DNA of 64,000 nucleotides from Ceratotherium simum simum (Eukaryota > Chordata > Mammalia > Perissodactyla > Rhinocerotidae): assembly GCF_000283155.1 (NCBI RefSeq), contig NW_004454179.1, positions 1,966,178-2,030,177 on the forward strand, given 5' to 3'. A model generated the notes under the pieces. That model saw only the letters and a program-made list of their open reading frames with translations, searched no databases and was not told where the DNA came from. The translations under genes and the position numbers were made by a program. Positions 1-10,774 of this stretch are shown here, in pieces (within the stretch, counting starts at the first letter, position 1; every line of letters begins with the position of its first letter).

Positions 1-184
1 AGGTTGAGAAGCGCCCGTTTGTTTAAAAGAACTGAGATTTCTATTTTTGAGAACAGAGAGGAGCCAGTTCACATGTTTCAGTGAATAGTAAGCTCTCTCT
101 TACTAATTCCTTCTTCCTTCTTTAGCCACATTGGATAGGAACACCAATAATTAGGTGAAGTGTAATTTTAAGGGAGAAAAAACA
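1..184. other. Unassigned sequence at window start
   Basis: I recognise no repeat family, exon or regulatory element here. It leads directly into a MIR copy. Confidence 0.4.
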
Positions 185-415
185 CTTATATAGTGCTTAA
201 TTTCAGTCAGGCACTGTTTTAAGCACTTTACAAATACTAACTTATGTAATATTTATAAGAATCCTATGAGATGGAAACGATGATTATCCCCATTTCACAG
301 ATGAGTAAACTCAGGAGGTCTGGGAAGTTTAAGTAATTTGTCCAAGATCCCACAGCTAGTAGATGGCAGAGCTAGGTTTCAAATGCTCTACAGTCTGTGC
401 TCCAAGTGTGTGAGT
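185..415 (-). repeat. MIR SINE, reverse orientation
   Basis: Reads as the reverse complement of MIR. The order is 'caggcactgttttaagcac', 'cccatttcacagatgagta', 'cacagctagtagatggcaga' and a final 'cagtctgtgctcc'. This is the classic core and flanks of the ancient tRNA-derived mammalian SINE. Confidence 0.9.
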
Positions 416-815
416 TGTTCTGAAAAAGACAAGCACCGCACTGGTACCTACCAAGACTGGAAAGAAGTGATACCGGCTCAAGGCAAGGTTGACGTAAGGG
501 AAGCCATATTGTAGAAAAGAAAAACTCTATTGTAACTTTGAGTGACCTCTGACAAACTAACCTAGCTGGATATGCACCCTCCCTGAGAGCTAACTGCTCT
601 GTGGATTTTACAACCCCAGCTTGTGCATGTACCTCCCAGCTGCAATAAGATGATAACTTCGTTTTTTTGAGTTCCCTAGGAATGTGATGACCCCCGAACA
701 GAGAGTCTATGCTGATAGCCATCATCAGTGAAAACTGAAAGATCAGGTGTGGCACTCCCAGTCTGTAACACCAGAAGGTCAACATTCCTAACCCCCTCCC
801 CTATAACCCAGTGGC

Positions 816-823
816 CTATATAA
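816..823 (+). promoter_or_regulatory. LTR TATA-like box
   Basis: 'ctatataa' sits about 85 bp upstream of the LTR polyadenylation signal, as expected at the end of U3. Whether it is still used cannot be told from sequence. Confidence 0.4.
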
Positions 824-902
824 CTGCTGTAAGATTTCATGCCCCTTTACGATGGTTCTTTTGGACATGAGTCGGCCATCTTCCCTGTTGCTTGCAAGCT
901 GT

Positions 903-908
903 AATAAA
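903..908 (+). terminator. LTR polyadenylation signal
   Basis: 'aataaa' within 'ctgtaataaaaagtcc', placed correctly between the TATA-like box and the CA end of the LTR. Confidence 0.45.
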
Positions 909-995
909 AAGTCCATTTTCTCCTACCACCTTGCCTCTTGACTATTGGCATGTCTTGCAGTGAGCAGAAGGCCGCACATTGGGCGGTAGCAGAAG

Positions 996-1376
996 CTCTG
1001 TAGTAGGCCAGAGAGATTCAGAAAGGGGAGGGCTCCCTGTGGAATATCTGTGGAAGCTTCTAGGAAGAAATAAGACTTGCTAAGGCCAAGAAAATCGGAC
1101 GAATTTAAATGTGCTGGAGTATCATCTTTAGGGCATTTAGATGCTAAGAATCCAGCTGTGTGGCTCAACCAATGAAAGTAAATGAGATCACAATGGAAAT
1201 GGCTTCAGCAGCCCATCATTCTAGTCAAAGGTCATATTCCCATCGTTCTAGTCAAAGGTCATATTCCAAGAGAAAGAATTAAAAGTGTCGCTCAGTAGAC
1301 TATGCTATTAGCCATATTAGCACTGAAGGGATTTTCAAGTATAATTTTCACTGCCTGAAATTTTTAGTTTTTATCT
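996..1376. other. Unassigned sequence with a short tandem duplication
   Basis: No repeat family or gene recognised. Its only visible structure is a 27-bp near-perfect tandem duplication at 1215-1268. Confidence 0.4.
1215..1268. repeat. Tandem duplication, two units of 27 bp
   Basis: Units 1215-1241 and 1242-1268 share 'ttctagtcaaaggtcatatt'. I see one substitution near the start of the unit and another at its end. Looks like a single replication-slippage event. Confidence 0.85.
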
Positions 1377-1389
1377 CATACCCCACTTT

Positions 1390-1630
1390 TTTTTTTTCCT
1401 TTGCTGAGGAAGATTCACCCTGAGCTAATATCCATTGCCAATCTTCCTCTTTTCGCTTGAGGAAGATTCGCCCCGTGCTAACATCTGTGCCAGTCTTCCT
1501 CTATTTTATATGTGGGTTACCGCCACAGCATGGCTGCCAACAAATGGTCTAGGTCCGCACCCAGGAACCGAACCCAGGCCGCAGAAGCGGAGCACCCCCA
1601 ACTTAACCACTAGGCCACAGGGTCGGCCCC
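1390..1630 (-). mobile_element. ERE-type tRNA-derived SINE
   Basis: Full-length element in reverse orientation. It has a T-rich start (the A tail), 'gctgaggaagattcaccctg', two 'cttcctct' modules, 'acagcatggctg', a B-box region 'ggaaccgaaccc' and a final 'ggtcggcccc' (head). It is flanked by a 13-bp target duplication with one mismatch, 'cataccccacttt' at 1377-1389 and 'catgccccacttt' at 1631-1643. Confidence 0.92.
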
Positions 1631-1643
1631 CATGCCCCACTTT

Positions 1644-2514
1644 GAAAACAACCCTGTAAGAGAACAATCTGGGCACAGGTATGAAGGCACAATTGTTGTT
1701 ACCAACAGTAAGTGGTTAAAGAAAGTGCAGGCCGCCACCTGAGACGTGTGAGGTATCTGGAGCGAGGTGAAGAAGAAGGAGAGAGAAGGGGAGACAAAAC
1801 AAGGATGATCCACTTGGCCTCTCTAATGATCTGTTGGGAAGAAGGACATAGAGGTAAAAAGACAAGTAACCACGCCAGGTTAGCTCAGCGGCGAATGGGT
1901 CATGTGAACATTATATACATTTGCTACATGTGCTTCAGGACTTTAGAGAAAAGAGAGGCCTCTAGGGGCCAGGATGGCCTAAGAGGACCAGGACATGTAG
2001 GGTAACATCAAGGAGAGCAATTTTGCTAGAGGTGAGGACTCTAGCTGGGAGGTATGGGGGGAAGGGTCAAAGGAGAGACAATCTTAAATGTTAAAAGAAA
2101 AAGAAAATCCCTTAGACTATCTTGAATAAAACTAGTGATCTGAGTGCTACCAAATGAAATGAGCAAAGAACAAAATAACAATCTGACTGTAGGGGTGAAA
2201 TCATTCTCTCAAGTTGACAGTTACACCTTCAGTTGCTGTAGTTTATTCACATTTCTTGAAGGATTAGGATGAAGAAAAGTATGCTAGAGAAGATCTATGA
2301 AGAAAACCTTAAACCATGACAAGAGGGCTTTTTAAAAGGCTTTAATGTGAATGTTTAGGAAGATGGGAGAGGGGATGGGTTGTGCAGGGGTTGGAACAGG
2401 AACTAGACAAAATGTACTAAAGTTCATAGGTAACATCAACATGGGAAAAATCAAAATGAGAAGAAGGAATATTCTGAACAAGAATGGTGAAGATGTACTA
2501 GCCCTATCAGCTTA
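1644..2514. other. Unassigned sequence
   Basis: Purine-rich, with no family recognised. The short open frames here show no protein family and no splice context that I can support. Confidence 0.35.
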
Positions 2515-2740
2515 AATTTTATTACAAAGTTAGAGTGTTTAAAAAAATTAGTATTGGTGCATGCATAAAGAGTCAGATCTTGAGACTAAAGAGTCCATAA
2601 ATAGACCTACTGACATATGAGAATTTAATATATGATACAGGTGGGCATGTCTAATAAGGGGTGAGGAAGAATGGATTAGTCAATAAATGGGCATCTGGCT
2701 GCCCGTTGTTGGGGGAAGGGGCAGGTGGGAATGGAAGGAT
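2515..2740 (+). mobile_element. Decayed L1 ORF2 fragment
   Basis: The order 'ttagtattggtgcatgcat', 'gtccataaatagacctac', 'gatacaggtgg' and 'caataaatgg' follows the L1 ORF2 stretch that normally reads 'gtggtattggtgcaaggat', then 'ccagaaatagacccacac', then 'ttcaacaaatggtgctgg'. Heavily diverged, with no open frame. Confidence 0.55.
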
Positions 2741-4502
2741 ATATACAGGAAATTGTTTTTAGTAGGTGCCTCTGTGGAGAGGGCCTAAAGTGCTTTGATG
2801 ACACGGCAACATGCACAAATAAGGCACTTTGAGAGGGAATTCTGCAAGGGGACTGCTGGCGTGGTTCAACTTGCTCTGGGCACTGCAATTTTTGTGACTT
2901 GGAGAGTTTTCTTTTTAACTGGGGGCTTATGGGAAAGACAAAGAGTAATAAGGCAATGACTGAACCCAATCAGTAAGAGAGAACCCATACAATGTATATA
3001 CTCAAGTTCTGTTCTTCCCTATGTCCAGCTCCTCCTCTCTGAGAAGCTGGAGAAGACCCTCGGTGGGCATGGCTGGCTGGGTTTGTCTGTGCTGGGGGGT
3101 CTGATGCTCTGTCTGGACTGAGATACACACCTCTTGTCTCAGTCCCATATTTTGTTGCTAAATCTTAGTGTTCTGAATTGTTATGACCTTGCATTCTGAT
3201 TCTTTGCTTGCCAACTCGAAAGCCTATGAGATGCAGCAGCTCTCTGTCTAGCCACTCTACTCACCAGGCTCATTTTGTCTAAAGACAGATATTTTTCTGC
3301 TCCATAATCTGGTTTCTGGACTCAGCTGTGAACTGTGGCTACTGGAGGAGTTTTAAAGCACCTTTGGCAGAAGGTATCCAAACTGAAAACAGATTCCCCA
3401 TTTATAAGTCTCCACAACACTTCCTTTCTTGTGTGACAAAATTAAACTTGTCCTGTACCCATCCACTCCCCCACATACACACAAACACATCACGTCACTC
3501 CATCCCCAACTCTGGACATAGCTGTTATTAACTACTTGCTGTAACAGATGTTCAAAACTCTGTATACCCTTCTTTTAAACTAAAATGCTGCGTTATCTCC
3601 CTTACTCATAGAGAGAAAAAGCAGATAGGGTCTAAGCCAAGCCTTTGTATCTATCAGAGATTTATTTCCGTTTATCTGCTGTATGTCTAGGAAGTGGCGA
3701 AAAGTTCCAACTGGGGGGAAGTTTGGGAAGGTGAACAATTTCCCGGATCCTACTGAGTCAACTGTTTTCATTAGGGCTTTAATATTTTATCTGAAGTGTA
3801 GTAAATCCTCTAAAATGTCAGCCACAACTTGAGAAACACATTTCAAAGCTAACTTTCTCCAAGCCTTGTTTACTCTCTATTAGTAAGGTTTTAAATTTTT
3901 TTAAATGAACTGTTAAACTTTTGAGTCACTTAGTAAAATTGGCCATTATTTGAGACCACCAATAGGAAGACAAAATGCTCCAAAATTCCCTCACTTCTAT
4001 CAGAAAACCATCTCCTGTAGTCGAATTGATAGTGTTGGGGAAAAAAGCATTAGTTCTTGCTTTCTTGTGTACATTATGGATCTTTCATTGTTACAGAGTT
4101 TTGGAGCTCAATTAGTAATTAAAAGAGTTTTGCTTTCTGAAGAAAGGACAGAAGAAAGAAAATTAGCATTATTAAGAACAAACCACTAATTCAGAACTAT
4201 TAGGACCTTTCACATATCTTATGACAATCACTGGTTACAATATCATTACAATATGATGCTTCTTTTAAATTAAGTGCTATTAAATGAAAAAGAACAGAGG
4301 ACTATTGCTTAAAACAGGACAAAAGATGATTGAATATCACTTTCTTGTCTTCCTTCCACCTGCCCCACCCCCAAATTCAAAGTTTTGACGCTATTCATGG
4401 AATTAGTCTTCTCCATGGTTGATATTGGAAGAGGTTCTTATTTTGCAAACTGCAAACAGAAATGCAAGCTTTGATTAGTAAAGATCACAGGGGAAGCACT
4501 TG
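2741..4502. other. Unassigned sequence
   Basis: About 1.8 kb in which I recognise no repeat family, exon or gene. Very old repeats may be missed by eye. Confidence 0.35.
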
Positions 4503-4511
4503 AGCAATAAC

Positions 4512-4523
4512 TTTTTGGGGGGG

Positions 4524-4575
<52 letters not shown>

Positions 4576-4649
4576 AACATCAGCCCTGAGCTAACATCCA
4601 TGCCAATCCTCCTCTTTTTGCTGAGGAAGACCGGCTCTGAGCTACCATC
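4512..4649 (-). mobile_element. 5'-truncated ERE SINE with a (GT)n in its tail
   Basis: Only the 3' half of the SINE is present: 'ctgagctaacatccatgcc', then 'cctctttttgctgaggaaga'. The insertion is bounded by a duplication 'agcaataac' at 4503-4511 and 4650-4658, extending with one mismatch. The A-tail position is occupied by a G tract and a GT microsatellite. Confidence 0.88.
4526..4572. repeat. (GT)n microsatellite, about 23 units
   Basis: Uninterrupted alternating GT from 4526 to 4572, directly after a run of G in the SINE tail. Its length and purity suggest a length-polymorphic locus. Confidence 0.97.
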
Positions 4650-4663
4650 AGCAATAACATTTT

Positions 4664-4870
4664 ATACGTGATTAGTCCTTTAACTTTACAAATGCCTCAT
4701 TTGTTTCATTTCATTTAATCCTCATTAAAACGCTGTGAAGCCACGCTTATTATTTCATCTTACAAATGGGGAAACCAAGACTCAGTAAGGCTGAATGACT
4801 ATAGTAAGATTCAAAACTATTAAGTGACGGAGTCAGGCTTCGATGCCAAGACCTAACCTCATGCGCGAAC
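4664..4870 (-). repeat. MIR SINE, reverse orientation
   Basis: 'tttcatttaatcctcatt', then 'cttacaaatggggaaacca', then 'gacggagtcaggcttcgatg', matching reverse-complement MIR in order. The truncated ERE abuts or interrupts it on the left. Confidence 0.75.
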
Positions 4871-4929
4871 ACCTTCTCTGAGTAATTAGCTGGTTCACTC
4901 ACAGGTATTAAACTAGGATCTGAGCATGA

Positions 4930-5520
4930 GCACTCTGTTGGACAATTCTCTCTTCCTCACTTCTATATTTCATCAGTCACCCAGTCTTGCCTGCTTTTAC
5001 CTTCTCAGTATGTCTCAAAACCCACGTCCTCTTCTCCACTCTCTTCCACTCACCATCTCTCACTTGGATTGTCGTAATAGCATTCTAACTGATCTCTCCC
5101 ACCCTATATTGTGTCATTCAAATGCATCTTTCTCACAACCAACAAAGTGTCTAAAATGTAGCTCTGATCACAAAATCCTGCAATGGCTGTGCATAATTTA
5201 AATCTACCGAAAATAAACACACTGCTGCCATTCACAGCCCTCCATGCTCCCTGCCCATCTCACCAGCTCCATCCCATTTGTCATTCCCTAGCCCCATCCG
5301 TGCTCATACAGTCCCTCTGCCTGGAGTGGCCTGCTTTCATTCACCTTCGCTTGACTAGTGTCTCTTTCTCTTTCGAGGTTCAGCTCAGATGTCATCTCCC
5401 CAAGATACCTTCCATGCCCTCCCTTCCAGCCTGCCTCAGGGACCTTCCAATGTGTTCTCATAAGACCCTGTGATTATCTTTATCATTTCACTTATGATCT
5501 ACTTTTATAAAAATCCGTTT
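4930..5520 (+). mobile_element. L2 LINE 3' region, first part
   Basis: Matches the L2 3' end in order: 'gctctgatcacaaaatcctg' (aligning with 'ctgatcatgtcactcccctg'), 'caatggctgtgcat', 'ccctctgcctggagtggcc', 'gaggttcagctcagatgtca' and 'accttccatgcc'. The remaining 3' end lies at 6191-6305, so the element is interrupted. Confidence 0.85.
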
Positions 5521-5940
5521 ACTTGTGGGGTTTTTTCCTGCAATATTCTATACAAAGAAATCTCTTAAGTTGTCTTTATTCTTTTGACAGTTTTATTTTT
5601 TATTATCCTTAAAATATTAACAATTGCCCGTTGTATAAGAATCAAAAAGAGAAAAGAGATCTCATTCTTTTAAAAAATGTAGTTGAATAATGAGATTTCT
5701 CAATTTCTACTTCATTCATCTAAGATGATAAATGTTGCCTATCACAGATAAGTCTATAGAAACTAGATAAGTCTATAGAGTTTCTCATGGAAACTCTTAT
5801 ATTTACTTTGAAAATGAAAAAAGCATGAGGTCTCACAATGATGTTTTTAAAAGAAGGAATATTTGCTTAGGGGAAGAAGATGAGGGGAGATTTTTAAAAG
5901 ATAAGAAAATTTGAACCCTATAGCAAAATATGTAAGCAGG
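5521..5940. other. AT-rich unassigned sequence inside the split L2
   Basis: No family recognised. It holds a 19-bp period direct repeat of 'agataagtctataga' at 5746-5760 and 5765-5779. It may have arrived with the neighbouring L1 insertion. Confidence 0.35.
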
Positions 5941-6190
5941 CTGATATTAGTTTTTCTTTTATTTTTTTATTTTTTTGCTTGTAATTAATTTCCTTCTGCA
6001 TTTATTTATTTTTATTGAGATATAATTGACATGTAACATTGTGGGTTTAAGGTGGCCAACATGTTGATTTGATACATTTATGTATTGTAATGTGATTACC
6101 ATCATGGCGTTAGCTAACACTTCTATCATGTCACATAATTAACATTTCTTTTTTGTGGCAGGATCAGTTAAGATCTAGTCTCTTAGTAAC
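5941..6190 (-). mobile_element. L1 3' end, reverse orientation
   Basis: 'tttttattgagatataattg' followed by 'acatgttgatttgatacatt' and 'tgtgattaccatcatgg' reads as the reverse complement of an old L1 3' end. It lies between the two halves of an L2 and so probably inserted into it. Confidence 0.75.
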
Positions 6191-6305
6191 ACAAAAATCT
6201 GTTTTGCATTTGTCTCTTGTCTAGACTGTAAGCTCCCTGAGGACAAGGACAATGTTTTATCATCTGTGTATCTCCAGCACAATACCTGCAGAAACAACAC
6301 GTGCC
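6191..6305 (+). mobile_element. L2 LINE 3' terminus, second part
   Basis: 'gactgtaagctccctgagg', 'acaaggacaatgttttatc' and 'gtatctccagcacaatacct' match the L2 terminal region and continue the copy at 4930-5520. Confidence 0.8.
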
Positions 6306-6975
6306 CACTGGGGAAATTGGATACATTAATTAAGAAAAATGGTTACTGCCTTCAGAATTCTGCACAAAGAGAGAAAACGAGAAGACGACATTGAAACAAT
6401 GTGAATTTGGTGAATCAGCAGATGACAAGAATATGAACTGTCAAAGATGCTTTCGGAAACAGTCTAGAGAGGAGTGTTGACAAAAATCCTAAATGAAGAT
6501 AGTGTTCTATTAAGTTGGCAGTCAGGGGGGAATGTTATTTCAAAAGTACCACAGAGCAGAGCCAACTCAAACACCCACTGCCCCAAACTTAGGAGCCTCA
6601 GCAAAAGCACACGTTTTACTGGGACTTGGCAGATTTGCTTTCAGATCACAAGTCAGACACCAGGACCAGGATGGATGTAGACTTGAGTTTTTTAAAGCAG
6701 TACCTCATCAGAAATTTTTTGATATCTATAAACCATTTGTCATCCTTTGATTCTCTCTTGCTACTTCTGGCTGTTGTCCAACTTACCCTTTTCTTTGTGA
6801 GCTTCCAAACATCTCCTTCCTTCCCTGCCTTCCAATGTCTCCTTGCTTTTGTTTCTCATAGTTACTTGTATAAGATCATCATTGACTTTAAAACCTCCTG
6901 GAAAATTCTGCTGACTGTTGCACACCTCTAATTGTGGAAAGTATACAGGTCACATGAGTCCCTGCCTTAATGTGC
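6306..6975. other. Unassigned sequence
   Basis: Nothing recognised. Overlapping open frames at 6474-6931 show no protein family. Confidence 0.35.
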
Positions 6976-7320
6976 CACATTCTCTGTAGGTTCCTTCTGT
7001 TCTCTCTGCCTGAGAGTCCTTCACCTGGCCAAACCTTATTCATCTTTCAAGGTCCAGCTCAAATGTCCGATGTTAAATTTCCCTTAACCCTAGAGCCAGA
7101 GACGGAATGCCCTGTTCTCTGCTCTATGGACAACTTGTTTAGATAGCTAGAATAGCTTTTGTAACGCTATTTGATATTTATTTGCTTACATTACTATTTC
7201 CCTTATTAGACTATGAACGCCTGAGGACCGACACCAAATGTTACCCATCTTTGTGTCCCTTGCACTTAGCAATGCCTAGAACCTTGTAGACACGCAAAAG
7301 ATATCTGTTGAAATATCCTA
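6976..7320 (+). mobile_element. L2 LINE 3' end
   Basis: 'ctgttctctctgcctgagag', 'ttcaaggtccagctcaaatg', 'tattagactatgaacgcctg' and 'agcaatgcctagaacc' follow the L2 3' end in order. Confidence 0.75.
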
Positions 7321-7904
7321 TAGTCTTATTGGCCCATTAGGGTGTCAAGTTCACACCTAACATTAGCAAGACTTATTCTAATGAGTATTGGGTGACATAC
7401 AAAGAACAATCCGAAAACTGGACAATGTGAGTATTTGGGGGAGGGGGGATAGTGAACTGTTTTTTTTTTTAATTTAAATAAATTTAATAAAAATTTTAAA
7501 AATAAAATCAATTTGCTCCCAAAAAATGAAATAGTACACATTTTGCCTTTTTATGCAATTATTCCATGTGCTTAGTGAAAATATACTATTAATAAGAAAG
7601 GCTAAGTCATATTTTCTTTAGTGTCAGAGTACCTTATAGCCATGATTTGCTTCATGGATTTGCCAATGCTGAAATCTAGCTCTGCTCTCCTCATCAAGTT
7701 CAAGTATAAAGCTGAGTTCTATCAGCTCTTTATACAACTTCTCCAAATTCCTTTTGTGGCCTTATAAAGGCTGATTTCTGACACAAAGGTTATGGAGACA
7801 GCTAAATACTTCTTTTTGATCAGTGCTTCTCACACAGTAAAGAGCGTTTGATTGGATCAGGCCTTCTGATATGTTCTTTCTCTCAATCTCGAATGTGGGT
7901 ATTA
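7321..7904. other. Unassigned sequence with an AT-rich patch
   Basis: No family recognised. 7459-7510 is low-complexity A/T sequence. Confidence 0.35.
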
Positions 7905-8300
7905 AGTATTCAATTATTCAACAAATATTTATTGCACTTCTCCTATGGAGCCTGCTGTACTCAAGGCTGGAGATACTATGAGAAAAAAAGACCAACTGGG
8001 TCCTATTTTCTCAGTCTAACAGAGAGACTATTATTAAGCAAATAATTATACAATTAATTATTATGGAATTTTAATATGCATATCAAAAGATAACTAGAGG
8101 GTGCTAAGAGAGCATGTGATAAAGGGTCATGACCCAACCTGGCATAAGGCAAGGAAGGCTTCTTCCCTGAGGAAGTGATATTCAGGCTGAGAGTAGAGGG
8201 AAGAGCAGGCATTGAGTGGGTGAAGGGGCAGGCATGAGGAGACAGAAGGAAACAGCATATCTGAGGTACAAGGTGCCTTAGAAAAACTGTACAAGGGCCC
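7905..8300 (-). mobile_element. L2 LINE, reverse orientation, part one
   Basis: 'attcaacaaatatttattg', 'ggctggagatactatgag', 'ctgaggaagtgatattcagg' and a block like 'gcaaaggcctgag' give reverse-complement L2 reading from its 3' end inward. It resumes at 8770. Confidence 0.8.
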
Positions 8301-8769
8301 TCCAGATGCACTTGCCACACTCTCGCAACCTACTTTGTGCCTAGGGAAGCTCATCTGTCTGGACTGCACCAATGGGCTTCCGCACCCTCTGGCTTCTAGT
8401 TAGGTGTGGTCAGTGAGAGGCACTGCAGGAGAGCAGTGGGTGGGAGGAGAATGAAATCAAAGTATTTATTCCCCCAACTTCCACCTTCACAGGTGGCTGT
8501 GGTTGGCTTCAACCATCTATCTATGGCGGTGACTTCCACCAGGCAATCCTCTCTATGGAGCTATTCCATCGGCTCTGCGATGGCTCCCTCTGCCTGTCCT
8601 TCAGACCTAGAGGTGGTAACAGTTCCTGGAGTTATTACCCCCGGAGGACTGCACTTGTTAGTTTCTTCAACTCCTGACCACATCTTTGTAAATAGCCCCC
8701 TTAGTAAACATTCATCGGATCACCCATTTTGATTTATGTTACTTTCTTGCCAGAATGCTGACTGATACA
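8301..8769. repeat. Unclassified interspersed repeat interrupting L2
   Basis: This block separates two collinear parts of one L2 copy, so it is probably an insertion. It ends with 'tgtaaatagcccccttag', 'taaacattcatcgg' and 'ctgactgataca', which resembles an LTR-like mammalian repeat whose family I cannot name. No target duplication was confirmed. Confidence 0.4.
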
Positions 8770-9040
8770 AAGGGAAAATGAGAAACTAGATCACACAGAG
8801 ACTTTTAATTATGATAGGGGCTTTAGATTTTGCTCTAAGTGCCAGGGGAAGTCATTGAGGGGGGTGAAGCAGATGAGGTAGGTGATCAAATTTGCATTTT
8901 AAAAAATCACTCTAACAGCTGCTGTGTAGAGAACAGATGGGAAGAGGTGCAAGAGTAGACGCAAGGAGCTAGTTAGGAGGCAATTGCAGTCATGAAGATG
9001 CAAATGCTGGGCCACGATGGAATAATTTGAGACTAGCTAC
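8770..9040 (-). mobile_element. L2 LINE, reverse orientation, part two
   Basis: 'gatcaaatttgcattttaaa', 'aatcactctaacagctgctg' and 'gttaggaggcaattgcagtc' match the more internal part of reverse-complement L2, continuing 7905-8300. Confidence 0.8.
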
Positions 9041-9124
9041 AAAGATGATGACACGGAACTAGGAAGAACTAGGGAGCAATGAAAAATCCAGCAAGATCTT
9101 TAACACAGTGCATGTGACTGCATG

Positions 9125-9345
9125 GCCTCATTGACTAGAGAATAGACCCAGACTCCTCACTCTGGCTTTTCCAAGACCACCTGGCTCTGGTCACTCAACT
9201 CCCTTCTTCCTCTCATGCAACTTCTACGACCCAGCTGAAACGACCTCCTCACCAATCACGGTGTACCTTGCACCTGGCATACTCTATCTGGAATGTTCTT
9301 GCTCTCACCCAAATCCTGCCCATCCTCCGAGGCTCAGCTCAAAAG
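9125..9345 (+). mobile_element. L2 LINE 3' fragment
   Basis: 'actctatctggaatgttctt' and 'ccatcctccgaggctcagct' match the L2 3' region on the plus strand. Confidence 0.65.
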
Positions 9346-9349
9346 ATAA

Positions 9350-9565
9350 TAAGTAATCATAGCTAACAATTTCTGAGAACTTACTCTTTTCCAGGCACTA
9401 TGTTATCAACATTAGCTCATGTAATCCACCCAGCTATGAAGTAAGGCTATCATTCACCCCATTTTACAGATGAGGAATCTGAGGCTCGGAGAAATTAAGT
9501 GCCCACAGTCGCACCACGTTGAACTTGAACCCAGGCCTGGATGACTTCAAAACCCCTGTGTTTGA
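9350..9565 (-). repeat. MIR SINE, reverse orientation
   Basis: 'ccccattttacagatgagga', 'ctgaggctcggagaaattaa' and 'gaacttgaacccaggcctgg' are highly typical of reverse-complement MIR. Confidence 0.9.
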
Positions 9566-9599
9566 TCCTGATATAACAATGCTTTTCAAATAAAAATAA

Positions 9600-9765
9600 T
9601 TAACTTTATTGATAACTTAATAAATGACAGGCAATGTCCTGAGCACTCCCTTGAATTGTTTTATTTGATCCTTATTACAACCCTATGAGTTAAGAACCAA
9701 CTTTAATATCATCGTTAGAGTATGAAACTAAAGCAGAGAAAGTAAGAAACTTGCTCAAAGGCATC
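9600..9765 (-). repeat. Second MIR SINE, reverse orientation
   Basis: 'gacaggcaatgtcctgagca', 'gatccttattacaaccctat' and 'agtaagaaacttgctcaaag' match reverse MIR. More diverged than its neighbour. Confidence 0.7.
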
Positions 9766-10285
9766 CTTTCCGCAAAAGTTTGCCAGATTTGCCACACTCT
9801 TGAAAACAATTTCTCCCTTCTATGAAATTTTAGGCACTGAAATGCATCTCCAATAGCATCCCCACCCTCAGCTTCATACTATTGCTGGTTAACACATGTC
9901 ATCTTTTTTATAATAAACTATAAGGGCAACCTGGGTCTGATTCACTGCCAATACCCCAAAGCACCTGCCCATAGTTCCCCCGCAGCCATTTCCTAACAGT
10001 TGTTTGCTCCAAGTACTTGCAAAATATATAAACAATGAACACAGAACCCCTACAGCATGCCATCAAGGCACCCAGCCAGTGCTGGGGAGTGACAGAGTAT
10101 CCATCAGCGTTTGCTCAGATCACACTGCTGCACCCTCCAGCCAGGGTAGAGCCAGTTATCTCTCAGCCCCCAGACTTTCTGGGTCACATTTGACTTAACC
10201 ACAGGGACTATGTACACTGCAGAGCAGAAAAAAAGGAATTAGATTTCTGTTATTATAACTAGCTTGTTGGGTAGTAAAAATAATT
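9766..10285. other. Unassigned sequence
   Basis: No repeat or exon recognised. Confidence 0.35.
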
Positions 10286-10530
10286 ATAGTAGTGGAGGGT
10301 TGTGAGTTTTGGAAGCCATCACATTCAGCTCTGCTCTTTACTGCTCTGTAACCGTGAGTCCATTAACGACTTAACTCATTTGAGCCACAGACTCATCTAT
10401 AAAATAAAAGTCATAAGAACTGTCTACATGGGACTGTTGTGAGGATTAAATGAGAAGATACACATAAAACATCTATAGTAAGGTGCCTGAGCAGTGAATG
10501 GTAGTTATAATTAAGTATGAAAGTAGTGTA
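10286..10530 (+). repeat. MIR SINE
   Basis: 'cattcagctctgctctttac', 'tcatctataaaataaaagtc', 'gactgttgtgaggattaaat' and 'aaggtgcctgagca' follow MIR in forward order. Confidence 0.85.
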
Positions 10531-10770
10531 TTCTGCTCACTACATTTTAGGACAGTTGCCGCCAAACAGGAAATTTAAAAGAGGACGAGAAGATTATTCC
10601 ACATGCCGTTAAAAGAGCTGGAGGACTTTGGCCTAAGAAGACTCAGAGAATGCACAAGACACATTTTTTAAAAATCTGTGAAGTTCACATCTAGAAGAGA
10701 GAGCAGACTTTTCTATTTCTCCAAATCTGAAATAGGACCAATGGTGACTTTATCATAGTGATAAAATCAC
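10531..10770. other. Unassigned sequence
   Basis: Nothing recognised. Confidence 0.3.
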
Positions 10771-10774
10771 AAAT

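Larger units (their letters stand above)
468..991 (+). mobile_element. Solo LTR of a class I (ERV1-like) endogenous retrovirus
   Basis: About 524 bp beginning TG and ending CA, flanked by a 4-bp direct repeat 'gaag' (464-467 and 992-995), the duplication size typical of class I ERVs. A TATA-like 'ctatataa' lies at 816-823 and a polyadenylation signal 'aataaa' at 903-908, giving a plausible U3-R-U5 order on the plus strand. No gag, pol or env sequence is adjacent, so this looks like the scar left by LTR-LTR recombination. The precise family is not named. The boundaries are inferred from the TG/CA ends and the short repeat, so they are less certain than the LTR identity. Confidence 0.65.

Noticed and set aside
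464..995. Complete provirus
   Set aside because: Only one LTR and no internal retroviral genes are present.
1215..1268. CRISPR-like repeats
   Set aside because: There are only two adjacent units with no spacers, and the genome is mammalian.
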